This document shows, one piece after another, positions 28,814-38,808 of a DNA stretch of 64,000 bases (the stretch's first letter is position 1; each line of letters opens with the position of its first letter). A program made the translations under genes and the position numbers. The DNA comes from an uncultured Clostridia bacterium. Its GTDB lineage: Bacteria > Bacillota > Clostridia > Oscillospirales > Ruminococcaceae. Under the pieces are notes generated by a model. That model ran no database searches and was not told where the DNA came from. It saw nothing but the letters and a program-made list of their open reading frames with translations. Where the stretch lies: contig CANRLW010000003.1 of assembly GCA_947631575.1 (NCBI GenBank), positions 62,001 through 126,000 on the forward strand. The letters run 5' to 3'.

Positions 28814-29284
28814 GTGCCAAGAAGAGGTAATGTCCCGAAACGTGAGGTTCTTCCGGATCCGCTTTACGGTTCGGAGTTGGTGACAAGACTCATCAACAAC
28901 ATCATGCTTGACGGAAAGAAGGGCGTAGCCCAGAAGATCGTATACGGAGCGTTTGAGATCGTTGCCGAAAAGACGGGCAAAGACCCGCTCGAGGCTTTCG
29001 AGGAGGCAATGGAAAACATCATGCCCCAGCTCGAAGTCAAGGCAAGACGTGTCGGCGGCGCAACATATCAGGTTCCTATGGAAGTTCGCCCCGAGAGAAG
29101 AAGAACTCTCGGTCTTCGCTGGATAACGGCATACAGCCGCCAGCGTAGTGAAAAGACAATGAAAGAGCGTCTCGCAAACGAGATATGCGACGCCATAAAC
29201 AGTCAGGGCGGCGCGTTCAAGAAACGCGAGGATACTCACAAGATGGCAGAGGCAAACAAGGCTTTTGCACATTTCAAGTGGTAA
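28814..29284 (+). CDS. rpsG: 30S ribosomal protein S7
   Basis: A protein of 156 residues, the standard bacterial length. It nucleates assembly of the 30S head. [30 protein letters not shown] and [16 protein letters not shown] are diagnostic. Translation begins at GTG 28814 after GAAGGAGGG; an in-frame ATG at 28796 would place the binding site inside the gene. Confidence 0.97.
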   Translation: MPRRGNVPKREVLPDPLYGSELVTRLINNIMLDGKKGVAQKIVYGAFEIVAEKTGKDPLEAFEEAMENIMPQLEVKARRVGGATYQVPMEVRPERRRTLGLRWITAYSRQRSEKTMKERLANEICDAINSQGGAFKKREDTHKMAEANKAFAHFKW

Positions 29285-29316
29285 TACAGTAAAATATCGT
29301 TATTGCGGAGGGAAAA

Positions 29317-31404
29317 ATGAAAAGAGACGTAACTCTTGAAATGACCCGTAATATTGGTATCATGGCTCATATCGACGCAGGAAAAACCACCACGACAGAG
29401 CGTATCCTGTTTTATACCGGCGTAAACTATAAAATGGGTGAAACGCATGAAGGTGCGTCTACAATGGACTGGATGGAGCAGGAGAAGGAGAGAGGTATAA
29501 CTATCACCTCTGCTGCTACGACTGCGTTCTGGAGAGAACATCGTATCAATATTATAGATACTCCCGGACACGTTGACTTTACGGTTGAAGTACAGCGTTC
29601 GCTGAGAGTGCTTGACGGTTCCGTTACTGTATTCTGCGCAAAAGGCGGCGTTGAGCCGCAGTCTGAAACAGTATGGCGTCAGGCTGATAACTATCACGTT
29701 CCCAGAATGGCTTATGTAAATAAGATGGACATTATGGGCGCGAATTTTTACAACGTAGTTGATATGATGCACGACAGATTGAAGTGCAATGCCGTTCCGA
29801 TACAGCTCCCTATCGGCGCTGAATCGGATTTCAAGGGCATAATCGACCTCGTTGAAATGAATGCCGATATCTATTATGATGACCTCGGAAAGGATATGCG
29901 CGTAGAAGAGATCCCCGAGGACATGAAGGAAAAGGCTGAAGAGTACAGAGCAAATCTTCTTGAAAAGGTCGCAGAGCTTGACGATGACCTTATGGAGAGA
30001 TACCTCGAAAACGAGGGCGCTGACTTTACGGCTGACGAAATAAGAGCGGCAATAAGAAAAGGCACTATCGCAAACAAGTTTGTTCCCGTTACCTGCGGAA
30101 CATCTTACAGAAACAAGGGCGTTCAGAAACTCCTTGACGCGATAGTAGACTATATGCCTTCTCCTCTCGATATCCCGTCTATAAAGGGCGTAAACCCCGA
30201 AACGGGCGAGGAAGAAGAGCGTCACGCAGGCGACGACCAGCCGTTCTCGGCTCTTGCGTTCAAGATAGCTACAGACCCGTTTGTTGGAAAGCTCTGTTTC
30301 TTCAGAGTTTATTCGGGCTATGTTGACGCAGGTACGACAGTTCTCAACTCCACAAAGGATAAGAATGAACGTATGGGTCGTATCCTTCAGATGCACTCAA
30401 ACCACAGACAGGATATCGACGCTTGTCCGTGCGGAGATATCGCGGCAGTTGTCGGCACTAAGTATACGACAACGGGCGATACGCTCTGCGATGAACAGCA
30501 CCCGATAATCCTCGAAAGCATGGAGTTCCCTGAGCCTGTTATAGATCTGGCTATTGAGCCTAAGACAAAAGCAGGTCAGGAGAAAATGGCAATTGCGCTT
30601 GCAAAGCTTGCAGAAGAAGACCCGACCTTTAAGACCTGGACAAATCCCGAAACAGGTCAGACCATTATAGCAGGTATGGGCGAACTTCACCTTGAAATTA
30701 TCGTAGACAGACTGCTCCGCGAGTTTAAGGTAGAGGCAAATGTAGGCGCTCCGCAGGTTGCATATAAGGAAACGATCACAGGCAACGCCGACGTTGATAT
30801 GAAGTACAAGCGTCAGTCGGGCGGCTCGGGTCAGTACGGTCACGTTAAGATCCGTGTTGAGCCGAACGAGAGCGGCAAGGGCTATGAGTTTATAAACAAC
30901 GTTGTCGGCGGCGCTATCCCGAAGGAGTTTATCCCTGCTGTAGACGCAGGTATACAGGGCGCGCTCAATGCGGGCGTTCTTGCGGGATATCCCGTTGTTG
31001 ACCTGAAGGTTGAGCTTTACGACGGTTCTTACCACGAGGTAGACTCGTCGGAAATGGCATTTAAGATCGCAGGTTCAATGGCAATAAAAGAGGCTCTGAG
31101 ACAGGCACATTCGATAATCCTTGAGCCTATCATGAAGGTCGTAGTCGTTGTTCCCGATGACTATATAGGAAACGTTATCGGCGACCTCAACTCCCGCAGA
31201 GGCATGATACAGGATCAGGAAACGAGAACAGGCAACGTTCAGGTAACGGCGCTCGTTCCGCTTTCGGAAATGTTCGGCTATTCAAACGACCTGCGCTCTA
31301 AGACACAGGGTCGCGGAAACTACGTTATGGAGCCGCACAGCTATATCGAAGTTCCCAAGTCTATCGCAGAGGGCATTATGTCCAAGCGCAAACAGGGCGA
31401 CTGA
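29317..31404 (+). CDS. fusA: Translation elongation factor G
   Basis: GTPase that drives ribosomal translocation; 695 residues, full length. The P-loop [15 protein letters not shown] (near 17-31), switch [18 protein letters not shown] motif and domain [15 protein letters not shown] are present. GCGGAGGG precedes the ATG. Follows rpsG by 32 bases. Confidence 0.98.
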   Translation: MKRDVTLEMTRNIGIMAHIDAGKTTTTERILFYTGVNYKMGETHEGASTMDWMEQEKERGITITSAATTAFWREHRINIIDTPGHVDFTVEVQRSLRVLDGSVTVFCAKGGVEPQSETVWRQADNYHVPRMAYVNKMDIMGANFYNVVDMMHDRLKCNAVPIQLPIGAESDFKGIIDLVEMNADIYYDDLGKDMRVEEIPEDMKEKAEEYRANLLEKVAELDDDLMERYLENEGADFTADEIRAAIRKGTIANKFVPVTCGTSYRNKGVQKLLDAIVDYMPSPLDIPSIKGVNPETGEEEERHAGDDQPFSALAFKIATDPFVGKLCFFRVYSGYVDAGTTVLNSTKDKNERMGRILQMHSNHRQDIDACPCGDIAAVVGTKYTTTGDTLCDEQHPIILESMEFPEPVIDLAIEPKTKAGQEKMAIALAKLAEEDPTFKTWTNPETGQTIIAGMGELHLEIIVDRLLREFKVEANVGAPQVAYKETITGNADVDMKYKRQSGGSGQYGHVKIRVEPNESGKGYEFINNVVGGAIPKEFIPAVDAGIQGALNAGVLAGYPVVDLKVELYDGSYHEVDSSEMAFKIAGSMAIKEALRQAHSIILEPIMKVVVVVPDDYIGNVIGDLNSRRGMIQDQETRTGNVQVTALVPLSEMFGYSNDLRSKTQGRGNYVMEPHSYIEVPKSIAEGIMSKRKQGD

Positions 31405-31435
31405 GTAAAAAATTTGCCGTAATGAGAAAAACTAC

Positions 31436-31464
31436 TTGATTTTCGGCAGAAAATATAGTAAAAT
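31436..31464 (+). promoter_or_regulatory. Internal promoter for tuf
   Basis: TTGATT at 31436-31441, 17-bp spacer, TAAAAT at 31459-31464. It can boost EF-Tu above the rest of the operon. Confidence 0.7.
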
Positions 31465-31518
31465 AGTATTACAAGATTATGAGCAGAAAGCTCATTCAGT
31501 TAAAAGGAGGAAATACCA

Positions 31519-32754
31519 ATGGCTAAGGAAAAATATGATTCCAGCTTACCCCACGTAAACATCGGTACTATCGGTCACGTTGACCACGGAAAGACCACTC
31601 TTACCGCGGCTATCACAAAGTACCTCGCATTCAAGGGTCAGGCTCAGTTTGAGGCTTATGATATGATCGATAAGGCTCCCGAGGAAAGAGAGCGCGGAAT
31701 TACGATCAATACCGCTCACGTTGAGTATAAGACCGACAAGCGTCACTATGCACACGTTGACTGCCCCGGACACGCTGACTATATCAAGAACATGATCACA
31801 GGTGCAGCTCAGATGGACGGTGCGATCCTCGTTGTTGCAGGTACAGACGGCGCTATGGCTCAGACCAAGGAGCACATCCTTCTCGCTCGTCAGGTTGGCG
31901 TTCCCGCAATCGTTGTATTCATCAACAAGTGCGATGACGTTGACGGCGTTGAGTATGACGCTGCTACAGGCGATTACAACGACAACGACGGAATGTTGGA
32001 GCTCGTTACTGAGGACCTTAAGGATATCCTTGCAAGCAACGGCTTTGAAGATGTTCAGTTTGTTTGCGGTTCTGCAAAGAAGGCTCTCGACAGCACTTCT
32101 ACAGATCCCAACGCTCCCGAGTATGCTTGCATAAAGAAACTCATGGACGTTGTAGACGAGTATATTCCTACTCCCGAGCGTGATGACGCTAAGCCTTTCC
32201 TTATGCCTGTTGAGGACACTATGACCATTTCCGGTCGTGGTACTGTTGCTACAGGACGTGTTGAGAGAGGTGCTGCTGTTGTAGGCGATACCGTTGAGAT
32301 CACAGGTCTTACTACCGAGCCCAAGAGCACGGTTATCACAGGTCTTGAAATGTTCCACAAGAGCCTTGACAAGGCTGTTGCAGGTTACAACATCGGCGCT
32401 CTTCTCCGTGGTATCACACGTGAGGAGATCGAGCGCGGACAGGTTCTCTGCAAGCCCGGTTCAATTCACCCGCACACCAAGTTCAGCGGTCAGGTTTACG
32501 TTCTTAAGAAGGAAGAGGGCGGCCGTCATACACCGTTCGTTTCCAACTATCGTCCGCAGTTCTTCTTCAGAACCACAGACGTTACAGGCGTAATCACACT
32601 TCCTGCTGACAAGGAAATGTGCATGCCCGGCGATAACGTTGTAATGGACGTTGAGCTTATCACACCTATCGCAATCGAAGAGGGACTTCGTTTCGCTATT
32701 CGTGAGGGCGGTCACACTGTTGGTTCAGGCGTTGTTACCAAGATCAACGAGTGA
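31519..32754 (+). CDS. tuf: Translation elongation factor Tu
   Basis: GTPase that delivers aminoacyl-tRNA; 411 residues, about 10-15 longer than most. P-loop GHVDHGKT is at 19-26, DCPGHADY and NKCD follow. The extra length lies right after NKCD ([19 protein letters not shown]) and after the SAKKAL motif. AAAGGAGG precedes the ATG. Codon choice looks more biased than in neighbouring genes, as expected for a very highly expressed protein. Confidence 0.98.
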   Translation: MAKEKYDSSLPHVNIGTIGHVDHGKTTLTAAITKYLAFKGQAQFEAYDMIDKAPEERERGITINTAHVEYKTDKRHYAHVDCPGHADYIKNMITGAAQMDGAILVVAGTDGAMAQTKEHILLARQVGVPAIVVFINKCDDVDGVEYDAATGDYNDNDGMLELVTEDLKDILASNGFEDVQFVCGSAKKALDSTSTDPNAPEYACIKKLMDVVDEYIPTPERDDAKPFLMPVEDTMTISGRGTVATGRVERGAAVVGDTVEITGLTTEPKSTVITGLEMFHKSLDKAVAGYNIGALLRGITREEIERGQVLCKPGSIHPHTKFSGQVYVLKKEEGGRHTPFVSNYRPQFFFRTTDVTGVITLPADKEMCMPGDNVVMDVELITPIAIEEGLRFAIREGGHTVGSGVVTKINE

Positions 32755-32792
32755 TAAAAGCTGAAATCAGCAAACAGCTAAAAAGCAATAAC

Positions 32793-32823
32793 AAGAGGGG
32801 AACTTAGTTCCCCTTTTTGTTGT
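32793..32823 (+). terminator. Terminator after tuf
   Basis: AGGGGAAC-TTA-GTTCCCCT followed by TTTTTGTTG. Confidence 0.88.
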
Positions 32824-32908
32824 AATTACCTTTTGCAAACTATTGCCGCCGCTTGAAGAGCATTAGTTTATCGTACCATTGTTCGGTTATCGTCCGCCGC
32901 GTCAGCGG

Positions 32909-32992
32909 CGGCACATAAAAGTTTTGGTAAGGGGGTTCAAGGGGGAAAACATTTTTCAAAAGGTTTTCCTCCTTGCGTTCTTTCCTGCACAT
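32909..32992. repeat. Family D hairpin repeat, second copy
   Basis: GGCACATAAAAGTTTTGG, then GGTTCAAGGGGGAAAAC and its inverted partner AAAAGGTTTTCCTCCTTG; it parallels 17531-17605. Nothing else is seen between the tuf terminator and the next promoter. Confidence 0.6.
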
Positions 32993-33013
32993 TTCGTACA
33001 AAAAAACGCGGTG

Positions 33014-33062
33014 AAATTTGGCTAAAAAGTTAATTTACAAATCGCCAAATTTAACTTAAAAT
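33014..33062 (+). promoter_or_regulatory. LacI-gene promoter flanked by a 9-bp inverted repeat
   Basis: TTTACA at 33034-33039, 17-bp spacer, TAAAAT at 33057-33062. AAATTTGGC (33014-33022) and GCCAAATTT (33044-33052) form a perfect inverted repeat around the -35, a possible autoregulatory site. Confidence 0.6.
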
Positions 33063-33119
33063 ATAATTACACACTACCTAAAATCAGGTTAGCATAAATT
33101 TCCTCGAAAGGAAACCGCC

Positions 33120-34136
33120 ATGATAAAAAAGAACGTCACAATGAGCGATATTGCGAATGCAATGAACATAAGCACGGTGTCCGTGTCTAAAGCGCTCGGG
33201 AACAGGGAAGGCGTAAGCGATGAGCTGCGTGAAAAAATAAAGCGCAAGGCGCATGAAATGGGGTACAGCATGAACACCGGCTCGCGTTCACCGAAAGACG
33301 GCTTTACCCACAACATCGCCATAATCGCGCCGAAAAACTTTATAAACGAGCCTTCGGCATTCTACTGGACTATTTATAAGCACATTGTCGAGCTTTTGCA
33401 GCAGGAAAACTATTACGGTATGCTGGAGGTAGTAAACGACAGCCCCGACCTTCCGAGGGAAATGCCCAACTCAATTTCCGATAAAAAAGCGGATGGACTT
33501 ATTCTACTCGGACAGTTTTCCGAGAGCTATATTGACAAGCTGCTCCAGTTTTACGTTCCGACCGTTTTTATCGAATATTACGGCAACCGCGAAAATGCGG
33601 AGATAGTGCTTTCCGACAGCTTTTTTGGGAGCTATCAGCTCACCTCTTATGTCATTTCAAACGGTCACAAAAAGTTAGGCTTTCTGGGTAGCGCGGAGGG
33701 CTCGCCATTTGTCCGCGACAGATTTCTTGGGTTTTACAAGGCTCTCCTTGAAAAAAATATCCCGCTCCGCGATGAATGGATAATACGCGACAGAAACAGT
33801 TCCGGTGAGCTTTATAAGACGTTTACTCTGCCCGATGAGCTGCCGTCGGCGTTTGTGTGCTCATGTGACGAGAGCGCGTTCAATCTTATAAATCAGCTCC
33901 GCGCGGAGGGTTGCGTTGTGCCCAGGGATATTTCAATTACCGGCTATGACAATCAGATATATTCGTCAATGACTACTCCTCATCTCACCACCGTTGATAT
34001 AAACTGCGTGAAAATGGCAAAGGAGGCAGTCGATATAATCCTTAAAAAGATACATGACAAGAATTACTTCCGCGGAAGAACTCTCATAACGGGAAAACTT
34101 GTTATTCGCGACAGCGTTAAAAATCTTTACGAATAA
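33120..34136 (+). CDS. LacI-family transcriptional regulator
   Basis: A protein of 338 residues: N-terminal helix-turn-helix (MSDIANAMNISTVSVSKALGNREGVS, about 8-33, with hinge to 60) and a periplasmic-binding-like sensor domain that would bind a sugar or related ligand. GAAAGGAAA precedes the ATG. No transport or sugar-metabolism gene lies beside it, so its targets are elsewhere or it acts globally like CcpA. It is not an obvious CcpA, because the sensor domain differs. Confidence 0.88.
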   Translation: MIKKNVTMSDIANAMNISTVSVSKALGNREGVSDELREKIKRKAHEMGYSMNTGSRSPKDGFTHNIAIIAPKNFINEPSAFYWTIYKHIVELLQQENYYGMLEVVNDSPDLPREMPNSISDKKADGLILLGQFSESYIDKLLQFYVPTVFIEYYGNRENAEIVLSDSFFGSYQLTSYVISNGHKKLGFLGSAEGSPFVRDRFLGFYKALLEKNIPLRDEWIIRDRNSSGELYKTFTLPDELPSAFVCSCDESAFNLINQLRAEGCVVPRDISITGYDNQIYSSMTTPHLTTVDINCVKMAKEAVDIILKKIHDKNYFRGRTLITGKLVIRDSVKNLYE

Positions 34137-34179
34137 AGCCCGCTATAGAAATAAATTTCAAAAAAAGCTAAAAAAGTAC

Positions 34180-34208
34180 TTTACAAAAGCCGATTTATGT
34201 GCTATAAT
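34180..34208 (+). promoter_or_regulatory. Promoter for rpsO
   Basis: TTTACA at 34180-34185, 17-bp spacer, TATAAT at 34203-34208. Confidence 0.75.
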
Positions 34209-34214
34209 AACTTT

Positions 34215-34336
34215 GTTATGCGTGGGAAAGGCTCGCGCAGCAGTTCCGTTTTCACGGATCGCGGAAAATGCTCATTTTGAGAAACACCGATTCCCCTTGC
34301 TGTGATTTCGGAAATAATTTTAAAGAGGTGTAAATT
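34215..34336 (+). promoter_or_regulatory. Long leader of rpsO, possible S15 autoregulatory RNA
   Basis: About 120 untranslated bases with short pairings such as CCGTTTTCACGG, between the promoter and the S15 gene. S15 leaders in several phyla bind S15 and repress translation; the specific structure here is not proven. Confidence 0.35.
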
Positions 34337-34603
34337 ATGCTCAGAAAAGAAGAAAAAACCGCAGTCATTGAGGCAAACAGACTGCACGAAAACGACACGG
34401 GTTCGCCCGAAGTTCAGATCGCTATCCTTACAAAGAGGATCGATGAACTTACAGAACACATCAAGGTCCACAAAAAGGACCACCACTCTACCAGAGGTCT
34501 TCTGAAAATGGTAGGTCACAGAAGAAACCTTCTCGCTTATCTCCAGAAGAAGGATATCGAAAGATACCGCGCTATTGTCGCAAAGCTGGGACTGAGAAAG
34601 TAA
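34337..34603 (+). CDS. rpsO: 30S ribosomal protein S15
   Basis: A protein of 88 residues, standard length. [40 protein letters not shown] is diagnostic. AAAGAGGTG precedes the ATG. It lies upstream of pnp, the classic rpsO-pnp order. Confidence 0.97.
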   Translation: MLRKEEKTAVIEANRLHENDTGSPEVQIAILTKRIDELTEHIKVHKKDHHSTRGLLKMVGHRRNLLAYLQKKDIERYRAIVAKLGLRK

Positions 34604-34609
34604 GAAATG

Positions 34610-34660
34610 AAACAAGCATTAGTAGTTGTTCAATTATTGAACAGCTACTGATGTTTGTTT
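34610..34660 (+). terminator. 24-bp perfect hairpin after rpsO
   Basis: AAACAAGCATTAGTAGTTG and its partner form 24 continuous pairs (three G-U) around a TTA loop, followed by a weak T-rich tail. It may be a terminator, an RNase III site or both. Confidence 0.65.
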
Positions 34661-34675
34661 GTATTCTTAACGTGA

Positions 34676-34740
34676 TCGGGTGGAGCAATAAATTGAGTTT
34701 GTGCAGAGCCGCAAATTGAATTTATTGCAGTTCCGCCCGA
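34676..34740 (+). promoter_or_regulatory. Long hairpin in the pnp leader
   Basis: TCGGGTGGA pairs with TCCGCCCGA, GCAATAAATT with AATTTATTGC, and a further TTTG/CAAA inner stem; the 3' arm has a 3-base bulge. It ends 28 bases before the pnp start. In enterobacteria such a double-stranded pnp leader is cut by RNase III for autoregulation. Confidence 0.6.
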
Positions 34741-34767
34741 AAAATTTCAATGAAAGGAAAAAGGGCA

Positions 34768-36891
34768 ATGTTTGAAAATTACAAAGTATTTAAAACAATG
34801 TTTGCGGGCAGAGAAATAAAAGTCGAAACAGGAAAAGTCTGCGGTCTTGCAAACGGCTCATGCTGGGTAACATACGGCGAAACAGTCGTTATGGTAAACG
34901 TAACGGCATCCCCCAAGCCCCGCGAGGGAGTGGATTTCTTCCCTCTCGCAGTTGACTATGAGGAAAAACTTTATTCTGTAGGAAAAATTCCGGGCGGGTT
35001 TTTAAAGCGCGAGGGCAGACCGAGCGAAAAGGCTATTCTGACTTCCCGCGTTGTAGATCGTCCTATGCGTCCGCTTTTCCCGAAGGATATGAGAAACGAC
35101 GTCGCTATTACTATGACGGTTCTGTCGGTTGATCCCGACTGCTCGCCCGAAATAATGGGCATGATAGGCGCGTCTATTGCCGTTTCAATTTCCGACGTTC
35201 CGTGGAACGGTCCTATCGGAGGAATTTCCGTAGGTCTTGTAGACGGAGAAATAGTTCTTATGCCCGACGCTGAACAGCGCAACAAGAGCGACCTTAATCT
35301 TACGGTAGCATCTTCGGAAAAGAAAGTCGTTATGATCGAGGCAGGCGCAAACGAAGTTGACGATGACACCATGTTCAAGGCAATTATGGCGGGTCATGAG
35401 GAGATCGTAAAGAGCCTCATTCCGTTTATAAAGGACATTCAGGCGCAGATCGGAAAGCCGAAGTTCTCATTTGAGAGCATGGAAGTAGACCACGATATGT
35501 ATGACGCGATATCGGAGTTTGCTATTGAAAAAGTGCGCTATGCAATGGACACCGATGACAAGAATATACGCGAGGAACGCCTTCAGCCGATATACGCCGA
35601 AGTTCACGAAAAGTTTGACGAGATATATCCCGAGCAGACAGCGATGATAGACGAGTGTATGTACAAGCTCCAGAAGTTTGTTGTACGCCGCTGGCTGCTT
35701 GACGACGGAAAGCGCGTTGATGGAAGAAAGCTTGATGAAATTCGTCCGCTCGCTGCGGAAGTTGCGGTATTGCCGAGAGTTCACGGTTCGGGAATTTTCA
35801 CGCGTGGACAGACGCAGGTCATGACGGTCTGCACTCTTGGTCCTGTTTCCGACAGCCAGAAACTCGAGGGTCTTGACGAAGAAGAAGGAAAGCGCTATAT
35901 GCACCACTACAACTTCCCGTCTTATTCTGTCGGCGAAACAAAGGCATCGCGCGGCCCGGGCAGACGTGAGATAGGTCACGGAGCGCTTGCGGAAAGAGCG
36001 CTGCTCCCCGTTATCCCGTCGGTAGAAGAATTTCCGTATGCGATAAGACTTGTTTCGGAAGTCCTTTCTTCTAACGGCTCGACGTCACAAGGTTCGGTAT
36101 GCGGTTCGACGCTTGCTCTTATGGACGCGGGCGTTCCGATAAAGAAACCCGTTGCGGGTATTTCCTGCGGACTTATAACCGAGGGCGACCGCTGGATGAC
36201 AATGGTAGATATCCAGGGCGTTGAGGACTTCTTTGGCGATATGGATTTCAAGGTTGCGGGTACTCATGACGGTATAACCGCTATTCAGATGGATCTGAAG
36301 ATAGACGGTCTTACTCCCGAAATAATCAAGAACGCATTTGAAAAGACGCACAAGGCGCGCGATTATATACTTGATGAGGTAATGCTCAAGGCAATTGACA
36401 AGCCGCGCGAGACTGTCGGAAAGTATGCTCCGAAGATGCTCACAACGAAAGTTCCCGTTGACAAGATAAGCGAAGTTATCGGAAAGGGCGGAAAGGTCAT
36501 TCAGAAACTCTGCGCTGACTTTGAAGTCAAGATCGACGTTGACGAGGACGGAAACGTATTTATCTGCGGCGCGGATCTTGCAAAGGCAAACGCTTGTGTT
36601 CAGGTAATTTCAACTATCGTAAATCCTCCCGAGATAGGCGCTATCTACAAGGGCAAGGTTGTAAAGATCATGAGCTTTGGAGCGTTTGTAGAGATAGCTC
36701 CCGGCAAGGACGGAATGGTTCACATCTCAAAGCTTGAAAACCATCGTGTTGAAAAGGTAGAGGACGTTGTTTCCGTAGGCGATGAAATCATAGTAAAGGT
36801 CATGGAGATAGACAATCAGGGTCGTATCAACCTTTCGAGAAAAGACGCACTCGCCGATATCGAGGCAAAGAAAAAGCAACAGAACGGATGA
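34768..36891 (+). CDS. pnp: Polyribonucleotide nucleotidyltransferase (PNPase)
   Basis: Phosphorolytic 3'-5' exoribonuclease of 707 residues, acting in mRNA decay. Two RNase PH domains are visible (first with FFPLAVDYEEKLYSVGKIPGGFLKREGRPSEKAIL; second with GRRKLDEIRPL-type GRKLDEIRPLAAEV and the RGPGRREIGHGALAERAL active-site block). A KH domain (KISEVIGKGGKVIQKLC) and a C-terminal S1 domain (GAIYKGKVVKIMSFGAFVEIAPGKDGMVHIS) follow. The start MFENYKVF at 34768 fits the family; an ATG at 34750 has no binding site. Confidence 0.97.
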   Translation: MFENYKVFKTMFAGREIKVETGKVCGLANGSCWVTYGETVVMVNVTASPKPREGVDFFPLAVDYEEKLYSVGKIPGGFLKREGRPSEKAILTSRVVDRPMRPLFPKDMRNDVAITMTVLSVDPDCSPEIMGMIGASIAVSISDVPWNGPIGGISVGLVDGEIVLMPDAEQRNKSDLNLTVASSEKKVVMIEAGANEVDDDTMFKAIMAGHEEIVKSLIPFIKDIQAQIGKPKFSFESMEVDHDMYDAISEFAIEKVRYAMDTDDKNIREERLQPIYAEVHEKFDEIYPEQTAMIDECMYKLQKFVVRRWLLDDGKRVDGRKLDEIRPLAAEVAVLPRVHGSGIFTRGQTQVMTVCTLGPVSDSQKLEGLDEEEGKRYMHHYNFPSYSVGETKASRGPGRREIGHGALAERALLPVIPSVEEFPYAIRLVSEVLSSNGSTSQGSVCGSTLALMDAGVPIKKPVAGISCGLITEGDRWMTMVDIQGVEDFFGDMDFKVAGTHDGITAIQMDLKIDGLTPEIIKNAFEKTHKARDYILDEVMLKAIDKPRETVGKYAPKMLTTKVPVDKISEVIGKGGKVIQKLCADFEVKIDVDEDGNVFICGADLAKANACVQVISTIVNPPEIGAIYKGKVVKIMSFGAFVEIAPGKDGMVHISKLENHRVEKVEDVVSVGDEIIVKVMEIDNQGRINLSRKDALADIEAKKKQQNG

Positions 36892-36936
36892 TTTACAAGG
36901 GGGAAAACTCATCTGGAAACTAGAGTTTTAGAGGAT

Positions 36937-36970
36937 AGAGGCTAGAATTTAAGTCTAGCCTCTTTTTCTA
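36937..36970 (+). terminator. Terminator of pnp made from family B units
   Basis: AGAGGCTAGA pairs with TCTAGCCTCT, followed by TTTTCT. Confidence 0.8.
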
Positions 36971-36997
36971 TTTATTCACGTTATATTCGGCGACCAA

Positions 36998-37176
36998 TCT
37001 TTTGACTATTACTGACTACTGTACTCTGTCAACTGTCAACAGCGGGTGCAGGGCGCTGCGCGCCCTGCACTTTTCCCCCTTCCCCGAAGGGGAAGGGGGG
37101 GGTTAGGGGGTTGTGGCGAATAAAGGTTATTGAGAGAAAAAACGTTTGAAAAGAACCACAAATAGGTGTTTTATAC
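36998..37176. repeat. Family C end fragment and family A copy (reverse)
   Basis: ACTACTGTACTCTGTCAACTG (a family C right-end piece) joins GCAGGGCGCTGCGCGCCCTGC, CCCCTTCCCCGAAGGGGAAGGGG and TTATTGAGAG...AACGTTTGAAAAGAACCACAAAT, a family A copy in reverse. No gene is supported between pnp and pilT. Confidence 0.75.
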
Positions 37177-37217
37177 AAAACAAAAAGGGGAAAATAATTC
37201 CCCTTTTTGTTTTGTAT
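37173..37217. terminator. Bidirectional terminator between pnp and pilT
   Basis: A 20-bp perfect inverted repeat, ATACAAAACAAAAAGGGGAA and its complement around AATAA. Both strands end in T-rich arms. Confidence 0.88.
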
Positions 37218-37239
37218 ATTCTTATTTTAGCTGAAAGCC

Positions 37240-38289
37240 TTACGACATAAGTTTCTTTTCCATTTCGGGCGGGTTGTTCGAGTATTCGAGCGCCGTCTGA
37301 TAGGAGATCTTTCCGGCCGTGTACAGCTTTGCGAGAGCGTCAATAAGAGTCTGCATTCCCTGCTGAGACGCGCCCTGCATGGTGGTTTCCATCTGCGCTA
37401 TCTTGTTTGAACGGATAAGGTTCTTTATAGCGTCAGTTCCGAGCATTATCTCATCGCATGCAACTCTGCCCTTGCCGTTTGAGGTGGGGATAAGAAGTTG
37501 AGCTATAACGCCCTGTATCATGTTCGCGACCTGGGTTCTTACTTGCTCTTTTGCGTCAGCGGGGCAGACGTCTATGATACGGTCGATAGTCTGCGCGGCG
37601 GACGAGGTGTGGAGCGTTCCGAATACAAGGTGTCCCGTTTCTGCGGCGGTAAGCGCAAGAGAAATGGTCTCATAGTCTCTCATCTCACCGATAAGTATAA
37701 CGTCGGGGTCCTCACGAAGTGCACTTCTCAGTGCGTCGGAGAAACTCGTAACGTCGCGCCCTATTTCACGCTGGTGTACGGTCGCCTTGCCCTGGGTGTA
37801 GCGGTATTCGATAGGGTCTTCAATAGTGATTATATGACAAGCACGGGTCATGTTTATGTGCTGTATCATTGCGGCAAGAGTCGTGGATTTTCCCGCGCCG
37901 GTAGGTCCTGTTACAAGTATGAGTCCCTTGCGCTTTTTGGCAAGTTCAAGCAGAACAGGCGGAAGTCCGAGTTCGTCGAGCGAAGGTATTTCCTCATTCA
38001 GCAGACGTATCGAACAAGCGAGCTTTCCGCTCTGGTGGAACACGTTTACACGCTGACGCGCGCCGTTTTTAAGCTCAAAGCTGAAGTCAACGTCTCTTCC
38101 TTTTGCAAGAGTCTGTTCCTGTTCGGGAGTAAGGATAGACATAATTGTGCGATGAACGACCTGATCGGACAGATCCTGATAAGGTCTTAGCTCGCCGTGT
38201 ACTCTTATTACGGTAGGCAAACCAACAGAAAGGTGGATATCCGAAGCCTTCATTTCGCGCGCCTGCATGATAAAATCTTCAAACGTCAT
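37240..38289 (-). CDS. pilT: Type IV pilus retraction ATPase PilT
   Basis: Cytoplasmic hexameric ATPase of 349 residues that powers pilus disassembly and twitching. Walker A GPTGAGKST is at 128-136, followed by the Asp box (ITIEDPIEY), the Walker B region (ALREDPDVILIGEMRD) and the His box (AAETGHLVFGTLHT). The C-terminal AIRNLIRE-type motif is replaced here by AIKNLIRSNKIAQM. AAGGAG precedes the ATG. No pilin or assembly gene is adjacent, so the rest of the system must lie elsewhere. Confidence 0.95.
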   Translation of the reverse strand: MTFEDFIMQAREMKASDIHLSVGLPTVIRVHGELRPYQDLSDQVVHRTIMSILTPEQEQTLAKGRDVDFSFELKNGARQRVNVFHQSGKLACSIRLLNEEIPSLDELGLPPVLLELAKKRKGLILVTGPTGAGKSTTLAAMIQHINMTRACHIITIEDPIEYRYTQGKATVHQREIGRDVTSFSDALRSALREDPDVILIGEMRDYETISLALTAAETGHLVFGTLHTSSAAQTIDRIIDVCPADAKEQVRTQVANMIQGVIAQLLIPTSNGKGRVACDEIMLGTDAIKNLIRSNKIAQMETTMQGASQQGMQTLIDALAKLYTAGKISYQTALEYSNNPPEMEKKLMS

Positions 38290-38376
38290 AGCAAAATCTC
38301 CTTAGATCGTTAATTACTCCCGAATTGACCGAACGCATGATACGTTCAGTTTCGGATTTTCATTTATACACATTAT

Positions 38377-38405
38377 ATTATAACATATTATTTTCAAATT
38401 GTAAA
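38377..38405 (-). promoter_or_regulatory. Promoter for pilT
   Basis: TTTACA at 38400-38405, 17-bp spacer, TATAAT at 38377-38382. The leader contains the hairpin GAACGTATCATGCGTTC. Confidence 0.75.
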
Positions 38406-38492
38406 GAGTTTTATTAAAAATTTTTGAGCATAATTTTTTTGGTCATTTTATGACGATTAAACATAATACAGTTTGTATATATCCCTATATGT

Positions 38493-38770
38493 GATTATTT
38501 TCAAACGTTATTTTTCTAAATTACACTCACTCGCCCTATCCCCTTGCCCCCTTCCCCGAGGGGGAAGGGGGAGAATGCGGGGCGCTGGCGCGCCCCGCGC
38601 CCCGCCCTTTTAGAGGTTTGACGTAAGAGGTAAGAAGTCAAATGTAGTTTTAAAATTAAAATTATTTTTTTCAGAGAAAGAAATTAGAGACTAGAATACT
38701 TACGAAAATCGAATAACCTCTCCTCTAAAACTCTAACCTCTTACCTCTAATCTCTAACCTCTAAAAGGAT
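38493..38770. repeat. Family A copy followed by a family B cluster
   Basis: Family A (about 38493-38608) has TTTCAAACGTTATTTTTCT, CTTCCCCGAGGGGGAAG and GGGGCGCTGGCGCGCCCC. Family B units follow at 38615-38645 and, inverted, at 38715-38766 (TCTAACCTCTTACCTCTAA). Nothing else is seen in this gap. Confidence 0.75.
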
Positions 38771-38808
38771 AAAAAAGGCTTTTTTATACAGACTGCATTA
38801 TAATAATT

